Shown: positions 20,383-29,595 of the stretch, piece after piece | How the letters are laid out: every line of letters begins with the position of its first letter | Position numbering within the stretch: the first letter of the stretch is position 1 | NCBI RefSeq assembly: GCF_002879885.1 | Contig: NZ_PNYA01000033.1 | Location: 19,202 to 83,201 of the forward strand | Source of the DNA: Trinickia dabaoshanensis | Lineage (GTDB): Bacteria > Pseudomonadota > Gammaproteobacteria > Burkholderiales > Burkholderiaceae | Direction: 5' to 3' | DNA: 64,000 nt | Position numbers and translations under genes: made by a program | Notes under the pieces: model-generated | What the model saw: only the letters and a program-made list of their open reading frames with translations | Database searches by the model: none | What the model was told of the DNA's origin: nothing

Positions 20383-21693
20383 ATGAAAATCGCACTCGTC
20401 AGTGAACACGCATCGCCTCTCGCCGTAGCGGGCGGCGTCGACAGCGGCGGACAGAACATTTATGTCGCGCACGTCGCGCGGCAGCTACATCGCGCCGGGC
20501 ATCAGGTCGACGTGTTCACGCGACGCGATCGTGCGCTCTTGCCCGCGATCTCGGACATGGACGGCGTACGCGTGATTCATGTCCCCGCGGGACCGCCCAC
20601 GCAAATGCCGAAGGAACAGTTGCTGCCGTTCATGGCGGAATTCGCGGACTTTCTCATCGGATTCTGCCGCCAAGAGCGCACGCCGTACGACGTCATCCAC
20701 GCGAACTTCTTCATGTCGGGCCTCGCGTCGCTCAAAGTAAAAAAGGTGCTGGGCATCCCGCTCGTCACGACGTTTCATGCGCTCGGCAAAGTCCGGCGGA
20801 TTCATCAAGGCGCCGACGACGGCTTTCCCGACGCGCGCTTCGCCATCGAAGAGCAACTCGTGCGCGACTCCGATGCGATCATCGCCGAGTGCCCCCAAGA
20901 CGCGCTCGATCTACGCGCGCACTACGGGTCGGATCCCTCGCGCGTGCAAATCGTCCCCTGCGGTTTCGACACCGCGGAGTTCGGCCGCACCGACCGTGCC
21001 CAAGCACGTGCCGCCCTCGGATGGCCCGGCGAGCGGTTCTCCGTCCTGCAGCTCGGGCGTTTGGTCCCGCGCAAGGGGATCGACACGGTGGTGCGCGCGC
21101 TCGCCACGTTGCGCGAAAACACCGGTATCGATGCGCATTTGTATGTCGTCGGCGGCAACGCCGATTTGCCCAACGAAATCGCCACGCCCGAAATCGCGCG
21201 GCTGCGCGGTATCGCGGCCGGTTGCGGCGTGTCCGACCATGTCACCTTCGTCGGACGACGCGGCCGCGCGCAACTGCGCGAGTTCTACGCGGCGGCCGAC
21301 GTCTTCGTCACCACACCGTGGTACGAACCGTTCGGCATCACGCCGATCGAAGCGATGGCGTGCGCGCGCCCCGTCATCGGCGCCGACGTCGGCGGCATCC
21401 GCTACAGCGTGGTCGACGGCAAGACCGGATTTCTCGTGCCCCCGCGCGATCCCGATGCGTTGGCCGAGCGCTTGGCTCGCATCGCCCACGATCCCGCCCT
21501 CGGCGAGCGGATGGGCGAGGCGGGATTCGAGCGCGTCCATACGAGCTTCACGTGGTCGCGCGTGGCGCATATGTTGGAAGACGTCTATCGCGGCGTGGTT
21601 CGAACGCCGGCCGAGGAGACCCGTGTCGTGCGCGAGCGGCCAGCCCGTGCGCAAGGCGGCGCCGCGCGTGCCGCCGCGGCGGGCCGCGCTTGA
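20383..21693 (+). CDS. Family 4 glycosyltransferase
   Basis: This is a 436-residue GT-B retaining glycosyltransferase. The N-terminal acceptor domain has GGVDSGGQNIYVAHVARQL, as in MshA and sucrose-phosphate-synthase-like enzymes. The donor domain has LGRLVPRKGIDTVV and the E-x7-E site in EPFGITPIEAMA. AAGGAC precedes the ATG at 20383. It is the first gene of the operon running to about 29.6 kb and may add the first or second sugar of the glycan. The C-terminal tail is Arg/Ala-rich and probably disordered. Confidence 0.87.
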   Translation: MKIALVSEHASPLAVAGGVDSGGQNIYVAHVARQLHRAGHQVDVFTRRDRALLPAISDMDGVRVIHVPAGPPTQMPKEQLLPFMAEFADFLIGFCRQERTPYDVIHANFFMSGLASLKVKKVLGIPLVTTFHALGKVRRIHQGADDGFPDARFAIEEQLVRDSDAIIAECPQDALDLRAHYGSDPSRVQIVPCGFDTAEFGRTDRAQARAALGWPGERFSVLQLGRLVPRKGIDTVVRALATLRENTGIDAHLYVVGGNADLPNEIATPEIARLRGIAAGCGVSDHVTFVGRRGRAQLREFYAAADVFVTTPWYEPFGITPIEAMACARPVIGADVGGIRYSVVDGKTGFLVPPRDPDALAERLARIAHDPALGERMGEAGFERVHTSFTWSRVAHMLEDVYRGVVRTPAEETRVVRERPARAQGGAARAAAAGRA

Positions 21694-21728
21694 GTACGCC
21701 TGCGCCGCTGCATCCGGAAACGCATGCG

Positions 21729-22382
21729 ATGACGAATGCCGCCGTGCTGTTCGACAAGGACGGGACGTTGCTCGACGACGTCCCCTATAACGTCGATCCC
21801 GCGCTGATGCGCTTCGCTCCCCGCGCTCGTGAAGCGCTCGCGCTGCTGCACGCGCATGGGTTTCGTCTGTTCGTGGTCAGCAACCAGAGCGGGGTCGCGC
21901 TGGGCCGCTTCCCGCACGAGGCGCTCGGTCCAATGGAAGCGCGCTTACGCGCCATGTTCGAGTCATGCGGCGTGCCGCTTCAGGCGGCCTACTGGTGTCC
22001 GCATCATCCCAACGGCACCGTCGCGCCTTACGCCTATCGCTGCGCGTGCCGCAAACCAAAGCCGGGCATGGCGCTGCGGGCCGCGGACGAACACGGCATC
22101 GATCTTTCGAAGAGCTGGTTCGTTGGCGACATCCTCGACGACGTCGAAGCGGGCACGCGGGCGGGCTGCCGCACGGTACTGATCGACAACGGCAACGAGA
22201 CGCTATGGGAACCGGGCCCGGCACGCGTGCCGACGTTGCGCGAACCCGACCTATGGCACGCGGCGCTCGCCATCGTTCGCGAACATCGCATGGCGCCTCA
22301 CCCGGCACGGCAAGCGCATGCGCATGCGCCGGCAGCCGATTTGGCGACGAAACCGAACCCGACGAGGCAGAGCATCGTATGA
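21729..22382 (+). CDS. HAD-IIIA phosphatase, GmhB/HisB-like
   Basis: This 217-residue phosphatase resembles D-glycero-manno-heptose-1,7-bisphosphate phosphatase. The nucleophile motif is FDKDGTLLDD. The zinc-binding loop is present as CPHHPNGT followed by YRCACRKPKPGM, and the last HAD motif is VGDILDDVEAG. About 30 residues at the C-terminus are His/Ala/Pro-rich and extra to the family. Its stop overlaps the next start in an ATGA. With two GT9 (heptosyltransferase-type) genes in the operon, heptose precursor synthesis is the natural reading. The specificity is inferred. Confidence 0.8.
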   Translation: MTNAAVLFDKDGTLLDDVPYNVDPALMRFAPRAREALALLHAHGFRLFVVSNQSGVALGRFPHEALGPMEARLRAMFESCGVPLQAAYWCPHHPNGTVAPYAYRCACRKPKPGMALRAADEHGIDLSKSWFVGDILDDVEAGTRAGCRTVLIDNGNETLWEPGPARVPTLREPDLWHAALAIVREHRMAPHPARQAHAHAPAADLATKPNPTRQSIV

Positions 22383-23611
22383 GCGCGTTACCTTTCACGA
22401 TCGCGCCGGTTCTGTCCCAGGCTCAGGAGCGAGAGACGAACGTCTCCCAATGGGGGCCGGAGGTCAAGCGCATTCTTTGCGTGCGCCTCGATCGTCTCGG
22501 CGACATCCTCATGACCACCCCGGCGATCCATGCGCTGCGGACGTCGGCGCCGGGGCGGCACATCACGCTGCTCACCTCGAACGTCGGGGCGCAAGCCGCG
22601 CCGCACTTGAGCGACGTGGACGAGGTCATCGCTTACGACGCGCCATGGCACGGCTTGGCGGGGCATACATCGCCATCGGTCGATCTCGCCATGCAGCGCA
22701 CACTCGAGGCCGGGCGCTTCGATGCGGCCGTGATCTTTACCGTCTATAGCCAAAGCGCCCTGCCATCGGCGATGCTGTGCTACCTCGCAGGCATCCCCCG
22801 GCGGCTCGCCCATTGCCGGGAAAATCCGTACGGACTCCTAACCGACTGGGTATGCGATACCGAGCCGCACGGCGGCCTGCGGCACGAGGTGGAGCGACAA
22901 TTGGCGCTGGTCGCGAAAGTCGGTGCCGTGAGCGCGGATACGCGTATGCGCTTGGACGTCGGCGTGCAAGCCCGCCGAGCGCTCGCGCCGCGGCTAGCCG
23001 CGCGCGGCATCCCGGCGCAGGGTCCTTGGTTCGTCCTTCACCCCGGCGCCAGCGCCGCCTCGCGCCGCTATCCGCCCGATCGCTTCGGCGAAGTGGCGGC
23101 GCGTCTTGCCAAGGCGAGTGCGTGGCCGATCCTCGTGACCGGCAGTTCGGAGGAAGCGCCGCTCGTTCGCGCAGTCATCGAGGCGGCCGGAAGCGCCGTG
23201 CGCGGGCGTCTGCACGATTTATCGGGACTGCTCGGCATGGGCGAATTCGCCGCCCTGATCGAGCGCACGGCCGTGCTCGTCACGAACAACAGCGGGCCGG
23301 TTCATCTCGCATCGGCGCTCGCGACGCCCGTCGTCGATCTGTACGCCTTGACCAACCCGCAGCACACGCCCTGGCAGACGCGCCAGCGCGTGCTGTTTCG
23401 CGACGTCGAATGCCGCTGGTGCTATCGCGGCGTGTGCCCCGAGGGTCATCACCGTTGCTTGCTCGGCGTATCGGCCGCGGAGGTCGCCGCGGCCGCGCTC
23501 GAGCTCGCGGCCGACTGGCGCAGCGGCGAACCCGGCCCGATTGCGGTATCCCCAACGGCATCGCTCGCCGGTCTAGACGCAACCTCGGCGAGCAGCCCCC
23601 TTTCTTCCTGA
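22379..23611 (+). CDS. Family 9 glycosyltransferase (heptosyltransferase type)
   Basis: This 410-residue protein is of the ADP-heptose:LPS heptosyltransferase family. Motifs are ILCVRLDRLGDILMTTPAI at the N-terminus, WFVLHPGASAASRRYP before the donor domain, and TNNSGPVHLASALATPVVDL near the end. The region after residue 330 contains several cysteines (ECRWCYRGVCPEGHHRC). That cysteine group recurs in the second GT9 of this operon and could bind a metal. The start overlaps the preceding stop (ATGA). Confidence 0.87.
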   Translation: MSALPFTIAPVLSQAQERETNVSQWGPEVKRILCVRLDRLGDILMTTPAIHALRTSAPGRHITLLTSNVGAQAAPHLSDVDEVIAYDAPWHGLAGHTSPSVDLAMQRTLEAGRFDAAVIFTVYSQSALPSAMLCYLAGIPRRLAHCRENPYGLLTDWVCDTEPHGGLRHEVERQLALVAKVGAVSADTRMRLDVGVQARRALAPRLAARGIPAQGPWFVLHPGASAASRRYPPDRFGEVAARLAKASAWPILVTGSSEEAPLVRAVIEAAGSAVRGRLHDLSGLLGMGEFAALIERTAVLVTNNSGPVHLASALATPVVDLYALTNPQHTPWQTRQRVLFRDVECRWCYRGVCPEGHHRCLLGVSAAEVAAAALELAADWRSGEPGPIAVSPTASLAGLDATSASSPLSS

Positions 23612-23631
23612 CCTGAGATCCGAATACCGCC

Positions 23632-25383
23632 ATGTACACACTCGGAATCAATGCCGTTTATCACGACAGCGCCGCGACGCTCGTCAAGGACGGGGTCGTG
23701 ATCGCCGCCGCCGAAGACGAGCGCTTCACGCACGTGAAGCACGCGAAGCGTCCCGTCCCGTTCTCCACGTGGCAAATGCCGTTCGACGCGATCGATTACT
23801 GCCTCAAGGAAGCAGGGATCACATTGGCCGATATCGATCATGTCGCGTATTCCTACGACCCGGCCTTGCTGGCGTCGATGCCTGGGCCCTCGCGCGGGGC
23901 GGCGACGATCGCCCTGCCGCTCGAGCCCGGTTTGCAGCGCACGTCGCCCCCCGGCGAGTCGCCGTGGGACCCGCTCTTCGTCAGCTACATCGTGAACGCG
24001 CGGGCGCAATTGATCGACGGCGCGCCGCATCACCTCGCCAAGCGCTTTCGCGCGCCCGAGGGCGGCCATCGCTTCGCCTGGCACTACGTCGAACACCATC
24101 TCGCCCACGAAGCCAGCGCCTTTTTGGCCGCCCCGTTCGGGGATACCGCCGTGCTGACGATGGACGGCCGCGGCGAAGGCGTCACGACGAGCCTTGGCCA
24201 ATTCGTCGACGGGCAATACAAGCGCCTCAAACAAGTCGAGTTGCCCCATTCGCTCGGTCTGCTCTATGAAGCGGTCACGACCTGGCTCGGCTTTTTGCAC
24301 TCCTCGGACGAGTACAAGGTCATGGCGCTGGCCGCGTTCGGCCGCCCCAACTATGCCGATGCCTTCCGGGAAATCGTCCGCTATCGCGGTAACGGCAGCT
24401 ATACCGTCGACGATCCGCGGCTCGTCGAGCGCTTCGGGCCCCCGCGCGAACGCGGCGGCCCGTTGGAGCAACATCACTACGATGTGGCCAGTTCCTTGCA
24501 AACCGTGCTCGAGGAGACCGTGCTCGAACTCGCGCGCTGGCTGCACGAGCGCACGGGCTTGCCGCGCCTTTGCATGGCCGGAGGCGTCGCACTCAATTGC
24601 GTAATGAACTCACGCGTGCGCGACGAGGGCCCGTTCGACGAAGTCTGGGTGCAGCCCGCCGCGGGCGACGCCGGCACGGCGCTCGGCGCGGCGCTTTGGA
24701 TCGACTGGCGCGAACGCGGGCTCAAGGGCGATCGCGTGCGGCACTGGGCGATGAGTCACGCGTATCTCGGCCCGTCGTATCCGGACGCCGAGATCGAATC
24801 GTTCTTGCGGTGGTCGAAGGTGCCGTTCAAGCGGCTCGCCGACGTGGCCGGCGAAACCGCCGATCTGCTGGCGGCGGGCAACGTCATCGGCTGGTACCAA
24901 GGGCGCACGGAGTTCGGACCGCGCGCATTGGGAGCGAGATCGATCCTCGCCTCGCCGGTCGATCCGGGCATGCAAGCCAAGCTCAACGAAATCAAGGATC
25001 GCGAGGATTTCCGTCCCGTCGCCCCCGTCGTCATGGAGGAACACGCGGCCGAATGGTTCGTGAACGCGCGCACCGCCCCGTTCATGCTGTTCATCTTCGA
25101 TGTGAAACCCGAGGCGGCGCAGCGTATTCCGGCCGTGCGCCACGTGGACGGCACGGCGCGCGTGCAAACGGTCAATCGGTCGCAGCACCCGCTCTATTAC
25201 GACCTGCTCGCCGCGTTCCACGCGCGCACGGGCGTCCCCATCCTCGTGAACACGTCGTTCAATACGCGAGGCGAACCGATGGTCAATTCGCCGCGCGACG
25301 CCCTCGAATCGTTTTGGACCTCGCCGCTCGACGCACTCGTGATCGGCCCGTTCCTCATCACCAAGCAAGGAGCCGGTTCGTGA
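23632..25383 (+). CDS. Carbamoyltransferase, NodU/CmcH family
   Basis: This 583-residue enzyme transfers a carbamoyl group from carbamoyl phosphate to a sugar hydroxyl via a carbamoyl-adenylate. The N-terminal Kae1-like domain has ILGINAVYHDSAATL-type sequence (here LGINAVYHDSAATLV) and the metal site in EHHLAHEASAF. The C-terminal domain has GWYQGRTEFGPRALGARS and VNTSFNTRGEPMVNSP. Length and motifs are complete. It ends in a GTGA overlap with the next gene. In this setting it probably carbamoylates the surface glycan or one of its sugars. Confidence 0.92.
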   Translation: MYTLGINAVYHDSAATLVKDGVVIAAAEDERFTHVKHAKRPVPFSTWQMPFDAIDYCLKEAGITLADIDHVAYSYDPALLASMPGPSRGAATIALPLEPGLQRTSPPGESPWDPLFVSYIVNARAQLIDGAPHHLAKRFRAPEGGHRFAWHYVEHHLAHEASAFLAAPFGDTAVLTMDGRGEGVTTSLGQFVDGQYKRLKQVELPHSLGLLYEAVTTWLGFLHSSDEYKVMALAAFGRPNYADAFREIVRYRGNGSYTVDDPRLVERFGPPRERGGPLEQHHYDVASSLQTVLEETVLELARWLHERTGLPRLCMAGGVALNCVMNSRVRDEGPFDEVWVQPAAGDAGTALGAALWIDWRERGLKGDRVRHWAMSHAYLGPSYPDAEIESFLRWSKVPFKRLADVAGETADLLAAGNVIGWYQGRTEFGPRALGARSILASPVDPGMQAKLNEIKDREDFRPVAPVVMEEHAAEWFVNARTAPFMLFIFDVKPEAAQRIPAVRHVDGTARVQTVNRSQHPLYYDLLAAFHARTGVPILVNTSFNTRGEPMVNSPRDALESFWTSPLDALVIGPFLITKQGAGS

Positions 25384-26429
25384 ACACGCCCGCGCTCGCG
25401 CGCACGCAGTCTCGACACCAGGCGGCAGCCGACGACGGCGCCGACGCGTCGCTCGTGCCCGTCGTCTCCGTCGTCGTGCCCACTTGGCGCCGGCCCGCGA
25501 TGCTTACGCGCTGCCTCGCCGCGCTCGTGCGCCAGACGTTGGCGCCGCAGCGCTACGAGATCGTCGTCTGCGACGATGGCCCCGATGAAACCACACGCGC
25601 GCTCGTCGAACGGGTGGCCGACGCCCACCGCGCACGTGCTCTACAGGTGCGCTACGTACCCGTCACGGCCACGCAGGGCCCTGCCGGCGCACGCAACGCC
25701 GGATGGCGCGCGGCGCGCGGCGAGACGATTGCGTTCACCGATGACGATACGATCCCCGACGCCCGTTGGCTCGAGGCGGGATTGTCGGCCATGGCCGACG
25801 GCGCCTGCGCCGCCTCGGGCGCGATCGTCGTGCCCCTGCCCGAACGCCCCACCGACTACGAGTTCGATGCGAGCGGCCTCGCGCGCGCCGAATTCGCCAC
25901 GGCGAACGCATTCGTACGCAAGGACGCGCTCGTCGCCGTGGACGGCTTCGACGAACGGTTCACCTCGGCATGGCGCGAAGACTCCGATCTGCAGTTTTCG
26001 TTACTCGCCGCCGGTGGGCGCATCGTCAGCGCGTCGGAGGCGCGCGTGGTGCACCCAGTGCGGCCGGCGCGCTGGGGCGTGAGCCTCTCGCAACAACGCA
26101 AGAGCGCGTTCGAAGCCCTGCTCTATCGCAAGCATCCGGCGCTTTATCGCGAACGGATCGCGAGCACACCTCCGCTCGGCTATTACGCGAGCACGGCCGC
26201 GGCCGCCGCCGGCCTTGCCGGCGCGTTGGGGCAACGGCCGGCGGTCGCCGGCATCGGCGCCCTGCTCTGGCTCGGGCTCACGCTGCGCTTTTTCCTGTTA
26301 CGCATGCGCGGACGAAGCCGAGCGTGGCGGCATATCGCCGAAATGGCCGTGACCTCGGCGTTGATTCCGTTCCTCTCGATCTATTGGCGCATCCGTGGCG
26401 CCATCCGCTATAGGACATGGTTCCTCTAA
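25380..26429 (+). CDS. Family 2 glycosyltransferase with C-terminal membrane segments
   Basis: This 349-residue GT-A enzyme starts at GTG 25380, which overlaps the carbamoyltransferase stop. Key parts are VVSVVVPTWRRPAMLTRCL, the donor-site FTDDDTIPDARW, and VDGFDERFTSAWREDSD for the acceptor-side catalytic region. Two hydrophobic stretches near residues 265-310 and the following basic helix suggest membrane attachment. Its stop overlaps the next start (TAATG). It probably extends the glycan on the cytoplasmic face of the inner membrane. Confidence 0.86.
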   Translation: MNTPALARTQSRHQAAADDGADASLVPVVSVVVPTWRRPAMLTRCLAALVRQTLAPQRYEIVVCDDGPDETTRALVERVADAHRARALQVRYVPVTATQGPAGARNAGWRAARGETIAFTDDDTIPDARWLEAGLSAMADGACAASGAIVVPLPERPTDYEFDASGLARAEFATANAFVRKDALVAVDGFDERFTSAWREDSDLQFSLLAAGGRIVSASEARVVHPVRPARWGVSLSQQRKSAFEALLYRKHPALYRERIASTPPLGYYASTAAAAAGLAGALGQRPAVAGIGALLWLGLTLRFFLLRMRGRSRAWRHIAEMAVTSALIPFLSIYWRIRGAIRYRTWFL

Positions 26430-27568
26430 TGCGCATCTCTCCCACTTCGGCCGAATCCGCGCCTCCGAAGCGCGTCGCGATCTTCCGCGCCTTGCAGCTC
26501 GGCGACATGCTGTGCTCGGTCCCGGCTCTGCGCGCGTTACGACGGGCCTGGCCCGACGCCCACATCACGTTGATCGGGTTGCCTTGGGCGACGCGTTTCG
26601 TCGAGCGGTTTTCTTCTTTGATCGACGAACTCGTGATATTCCCCGGTGCGCGCGGATTTCCCGAGCAAGAAGAAACCGATGCCGGCTTGCCGCAGTTTTA
26701 CGCGGCCATGCGCGCGCGCCGTTTCGATCTCGCCTTGCAGATGCACGGCAGCGGCGGGCCCGCCAACGAGATCGTCGAGCAATTCGGCGCCCGCCACTGC
26801 GCGGGCTTTCACCAGCCGCACGAAGCGCCGAAACCGGGCTTCATCGCCTGGCCCGACGATCAGCCCGAGCCGCAGCGCTATCTCGCGCTCGTGCGCGCGC
26901 TCGGCATCGAGGCGCACGACGACACGCTCTGGTTTCCGCTTTCGCTTCACGACCGCTGCGAGTACGAAGCATTGGAAGCGCGGCACGGGATCGAGCCCGA
27001 GCGGCTGATCGTCGTGCATCCGGGTGCCCAATTGCCGTCGCGGCGCTGGCCGCCGGCGAGGTTCGCCGAGGTCGCCGACGCGCTCTCTTCGCGCGGCTGG
27101 CAAATCGCCATCACCGGCACGTCGAACGAAGCGGCGATCACGGCGGCCGTGCTCGGCGCGATGGCGGCCCCGGCGCTGCATCTGACCGGATCGACGACGC
27201 TGGGCGGCCTGGCCGCGCTCGTGGGACGCGCACGGCTCGTCGTATGCAACGACACCGGAATCTCCCACGTGGCCGCGGCAATGCGCACGCCGAGCACCGT
27301 CATCGCCTCGGGCAGCGACACGCGGCGCTGGGCACCGCTCGACCACACGCGCCACCGGGTGTTGGCCGATTACCCGCCTTGCCGGCCCTGCGCGTTTCGC
27401 GATTGCCCGTTCGGCCATGCGTGCGCGTTGAACGTCAGCGTCGAGCACGTCGTCGAAACGGCGCTCGAACAACTCTCGCATCGCGCGCGCGCTCATCCGG
27501 CGGCTGCCGGCGTTCTGCACGCGCGCGCCCATCATCGTGACCAGAAGGAGCCGCGTCATGCGACGTAA
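26429..27568 (+). CDS. Second family 9 glycosyltransferase
   Basis: This 379-residue protein is of the heptosyltransferase family. It has VAIFRALQLGDMLCSVPALR at the N-terminus, LIVVHPGAQLPSRRWPPARF at the domain boundary, and VCNDTGISHVAAAMRTPSTV in the donor domain. Like the other GT9 here it has a late cysteine cluster (YPPCRPCAFRDCPFGHAC). I use the ATG in the TAATG overlap at 26429; the ATG at 26417 would add four residues. Two GT9 enzymes plus a GmhB-like phosphatase in one operon argue for a heptose-containing product. Confidence 0.87.
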   Translation: MRISPTSAESAPPKRVAIFRALQLGDMLCSVPALRALRRAWPDAHITLIGLPWATRFVERFSSLIDELVIFPGARGFPEQEETDAGLPQFYAAMRARRFDLALQMHGSGGPANEIVEQFGARHCAGFHQPHEAPKPGFIAWPDDQPEPQRYLALVRALGIEAHDDTLWFPLSLHDRCEYEALEARHGIEPERLIVVHPGAQLPSRRWPPARFAEVADALSSRGWQIAITGTSNEAAITAAVLGAMAAPALHLTGSTTLGGLAALVGRARLVVCNDTGISHVAAAMRTPSTVIASGSDTRRWAPLDHTRHRVLADYPPCRPCAFRDCPFGHACALNVSVEHVVETALEQLSHRARAHPAAAGVLHARAHHRDQKEPRHAT

Positions 27569-28511
27569 CCGGCGTTTGCGCGTGCTGACTTGGCACGTTC
27601 ACGGCAATTACCTTTACTACCTGACCCAAGCTCCGCACGATTTTTGGCTCGTCACGCGCCCCGGCCAGCCGCCCGGGTATGCGGGACGTTCGGGCGTATT
27701 GCCGTGGGGCGAGAACGTGCACGAAGTCGACGCCGCGGTGGTCGCGCAACGCGAGTTCGACGTCGTGCTCTATCAACATCGCGAGCACTGGGAGCATGAT
27801 CGGCACATGGTGCTCTCCGAGGCGCAACGCAAACTGCCCTCGATCTACCTCGAGCACGATCCGCCGCAGAACAACCCGTTCGCGGAGCGTCATTGGGTGC
27901 AAGATCCCGCGACGCTGCTCGTGCACGTGACGCACTTCAACCGATTGATGTGGGATTGCGACGCCTTGCCGACGCGCGTCATCGAGCACGGTGTCGTCGT
28001 GCCGAAAGGCGTGCGCTATACCGGCGAGCTCGAGCGAGGCGTGGTCGTCATCAACAACCTGGCTTCGCGCGGCCGGCGCTTGGGTTCGGACGTCTATGCG
28101 TCGGTCTCGGGACGCGTTCCGCTCGAACTCGTCGGCATGAATGCGCAGCAAGCGGGCGGTCTCGGCGAGATCGGCAATTTGGATCTCGCGGCGTTCTGCG
28201 CGCGCTATCGGTTTTTCTTCAATCCGATTCGCTGGACGAGCCTCGGCCTCGCGATCATCGAAGCGATGACGATCGGCATGCCGATCATCGGTTTGGCGAC
28301 GACCGAATTGGCGACCGTCATCGTCAACGGAGAAAACGGCTACGTGGCGACCGACGTCGATACGCTCGTCGAACGGATGCGCGCCTTGCTGACCGATCCG
28401 CGCGAAGCGCGGCGGCTCGGCGAAGGAGCCCGCCGCACCGCGCTCGAGCGCTTCAATATCGAGCGCTTCGCGCGCGACTGGAACAGCGTACTGTGCGAGG
28501 TCGCTCTATGA
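27558..28511 (+). CDS. Glycosyltransferase, GT4-like
   Basis: This 317-residue protein begins with [19 protein letters not shown] and has a donor-domain end of the GT4 sort ([20 protein letters not shown] and [19 protein letters not shown]). The start at 27558 follows AAGGAG at ideal spacing and overlaps the preceding gene by 11 bases. The first half is not closely similar to any family that I can name. It probably acts late in assembly of the same glycan. Confidence 0.75.
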   Translation: MRRNRRLRVLTWHVHGNYLYYLTQAPHDFWLVTRPGQPPGYAGRSGVLPWGENVHEVDAAVVAQREFDVVLYQHREHWEHDRHMVLSEAQRKLPSIYLEHDPPQNNPFAERHWVQDPATLLVHVTHFNRLMWDCDALPTRVIEHGVVVPKGVRYTGELERGVVVINNLASRGRRLGSDVYASVSGRVPLELVGMNAQQAGGLGEIGNLDLAAFCARYRFFFNPIRWTSLGLAIIEAMTIGMPIIGLATTELATVIVNGENGYVATDVDTLVERMRALLTDPREARRLGEGARRTALERFNIERFARDWNSVLCEVAL

Positions 28512-28560
28512 ATTCAGCGTCCTCGCGCGATCATTGCCACGATACATGGAGCCTCCGACG

Positions 28561-29577
28561 ATGAAAGAACTCGATCGAAAGCGGATACTGGTCACAGGCG
28601 GTGCGGGCTTTCTCGGCTCGCATCTATGCGAGCGGCTCGTCGAGGCCGGTCACGACGTACTGTGCGTCGACAATTTCTTCACGGGTACACGCGAGAACGT
28701 CGCCCATCTGCTCGGCCGCAGCAACTTCGAATTGATGCGGCACGACGTCACGTTTCCCCTATATGTCGAGGTGGACGAGATCTATAACCTCGCTTGCCCC
28801 GCCTCGCCGATCCATTATCAGTACGATCCCGTGCGCACCACCAAGACGAGCGTGCACGGCGCGATCAACATGCTCGGGCTCGCCAAGCGCGTTCGCGCCA
28901 AGATCTTCCAAGCATCGACGAGCGAGGTGTACGGCGACGCGCGCGTGCATCCGCAAAAGGAGGATTACTGGGGACACGTGAACCCGATCGGCCCGCGCTC
29001 GTGCTACGACGAAGGCAAACGCTGCGCGGAGACGTTGTTCGTCGATTACCGCCGTCAGTACGGGATGGAGGTGCGTATCGCGCGCATCTTCAATACCTAT
29101 GGACCGCGGATGCATCCCGCCGATGGACGCGTCGTGTCCAATTTCATGGTGCAGGCGCTCTCGGGCGAGCCGTTGACCGTCTACGGCGACGGTTCGCAAA
29201 CGCGCTCGCTGTGCTATGTCGACGACCTCATCGACGCCTTCATCCGCTTGATGAATGCCCCCGACGGCACCTGCGATCCGGTGAATCTCGGCAATCCGCA
29301 CGAGATCACGATGCTCGAATTGGCCGAGCACATCAAGGAAGCTACCGGCTCCGACAGCGAGATCGTGTTTCGTCCGCTGCCGATCGACGATCCGTGGCAT
29401 CGTCAGCCCGATATCGGCAAGGCCCGCGCGCTGTTGGGCTGGGCCCCCTCGACCTCGCTCGGCGAAGGACTGCGCGCAACGGCCGAGCACTTCCGTGAAC
29501 GCCTCGCGAGCCGGCCGGCCGCGCAATGCACGCAAGGCATGCAGGGCTCGCACAACGCCGGCGCGGCCCGCGGCTAG
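28561..29577 (+). CDS. UDP-glucuronate decarboxylase (UDP-xylose synthase) type SDR
   Basis: This 338-residue extended SDR converts UDP-glucuronate to UDP-xylose. It has the NAD-binding [14 protein letters not shown], the TSEVYGD serine/threonine region, the catalytic YxxxK in SCYDEGKR, and the family-typical [13 protein letters not shown] and [16 protein letters not shown] precedes the ATG at 28561. The last 25 residues are extra and low-complexity. It closes the operon and suggests that a pentose is one of the sugars delivered by the neighbouring transferases. Confidence 0.88.
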   Translation: MKELDRKRILVTGGAGFLGSHLCERLVEAGHDVLCVDNFFTGTRENVAHLLGRSNFELMRHDVTFPLYVEVDEIYNLACPASPIHYQYDPVRTTKTSVHGAINMLGLAKRVRAKIFQASTSEVYGDARVHPQKEDYWGHVNPIGPRSCYDEGKRCAETLFVDYRRQYGMEVRIARIFNTYGPRMHPADGRVVSNFMVQALSGEPLTVYGDGSQTRSLCYVDDLIDAFIRLMNAPDGTCDPVNLGNPHEITMLELAEHIKEATGSDSEIVFRPLPIDDPWHRQPDIGKARALLGWAPSTSLGEGLRATAEHFRERLASRPAAQCTQGMQGSHNAGAARG

Positions 29578-29595
29578 TCCGGACCCGTCTCGCGC

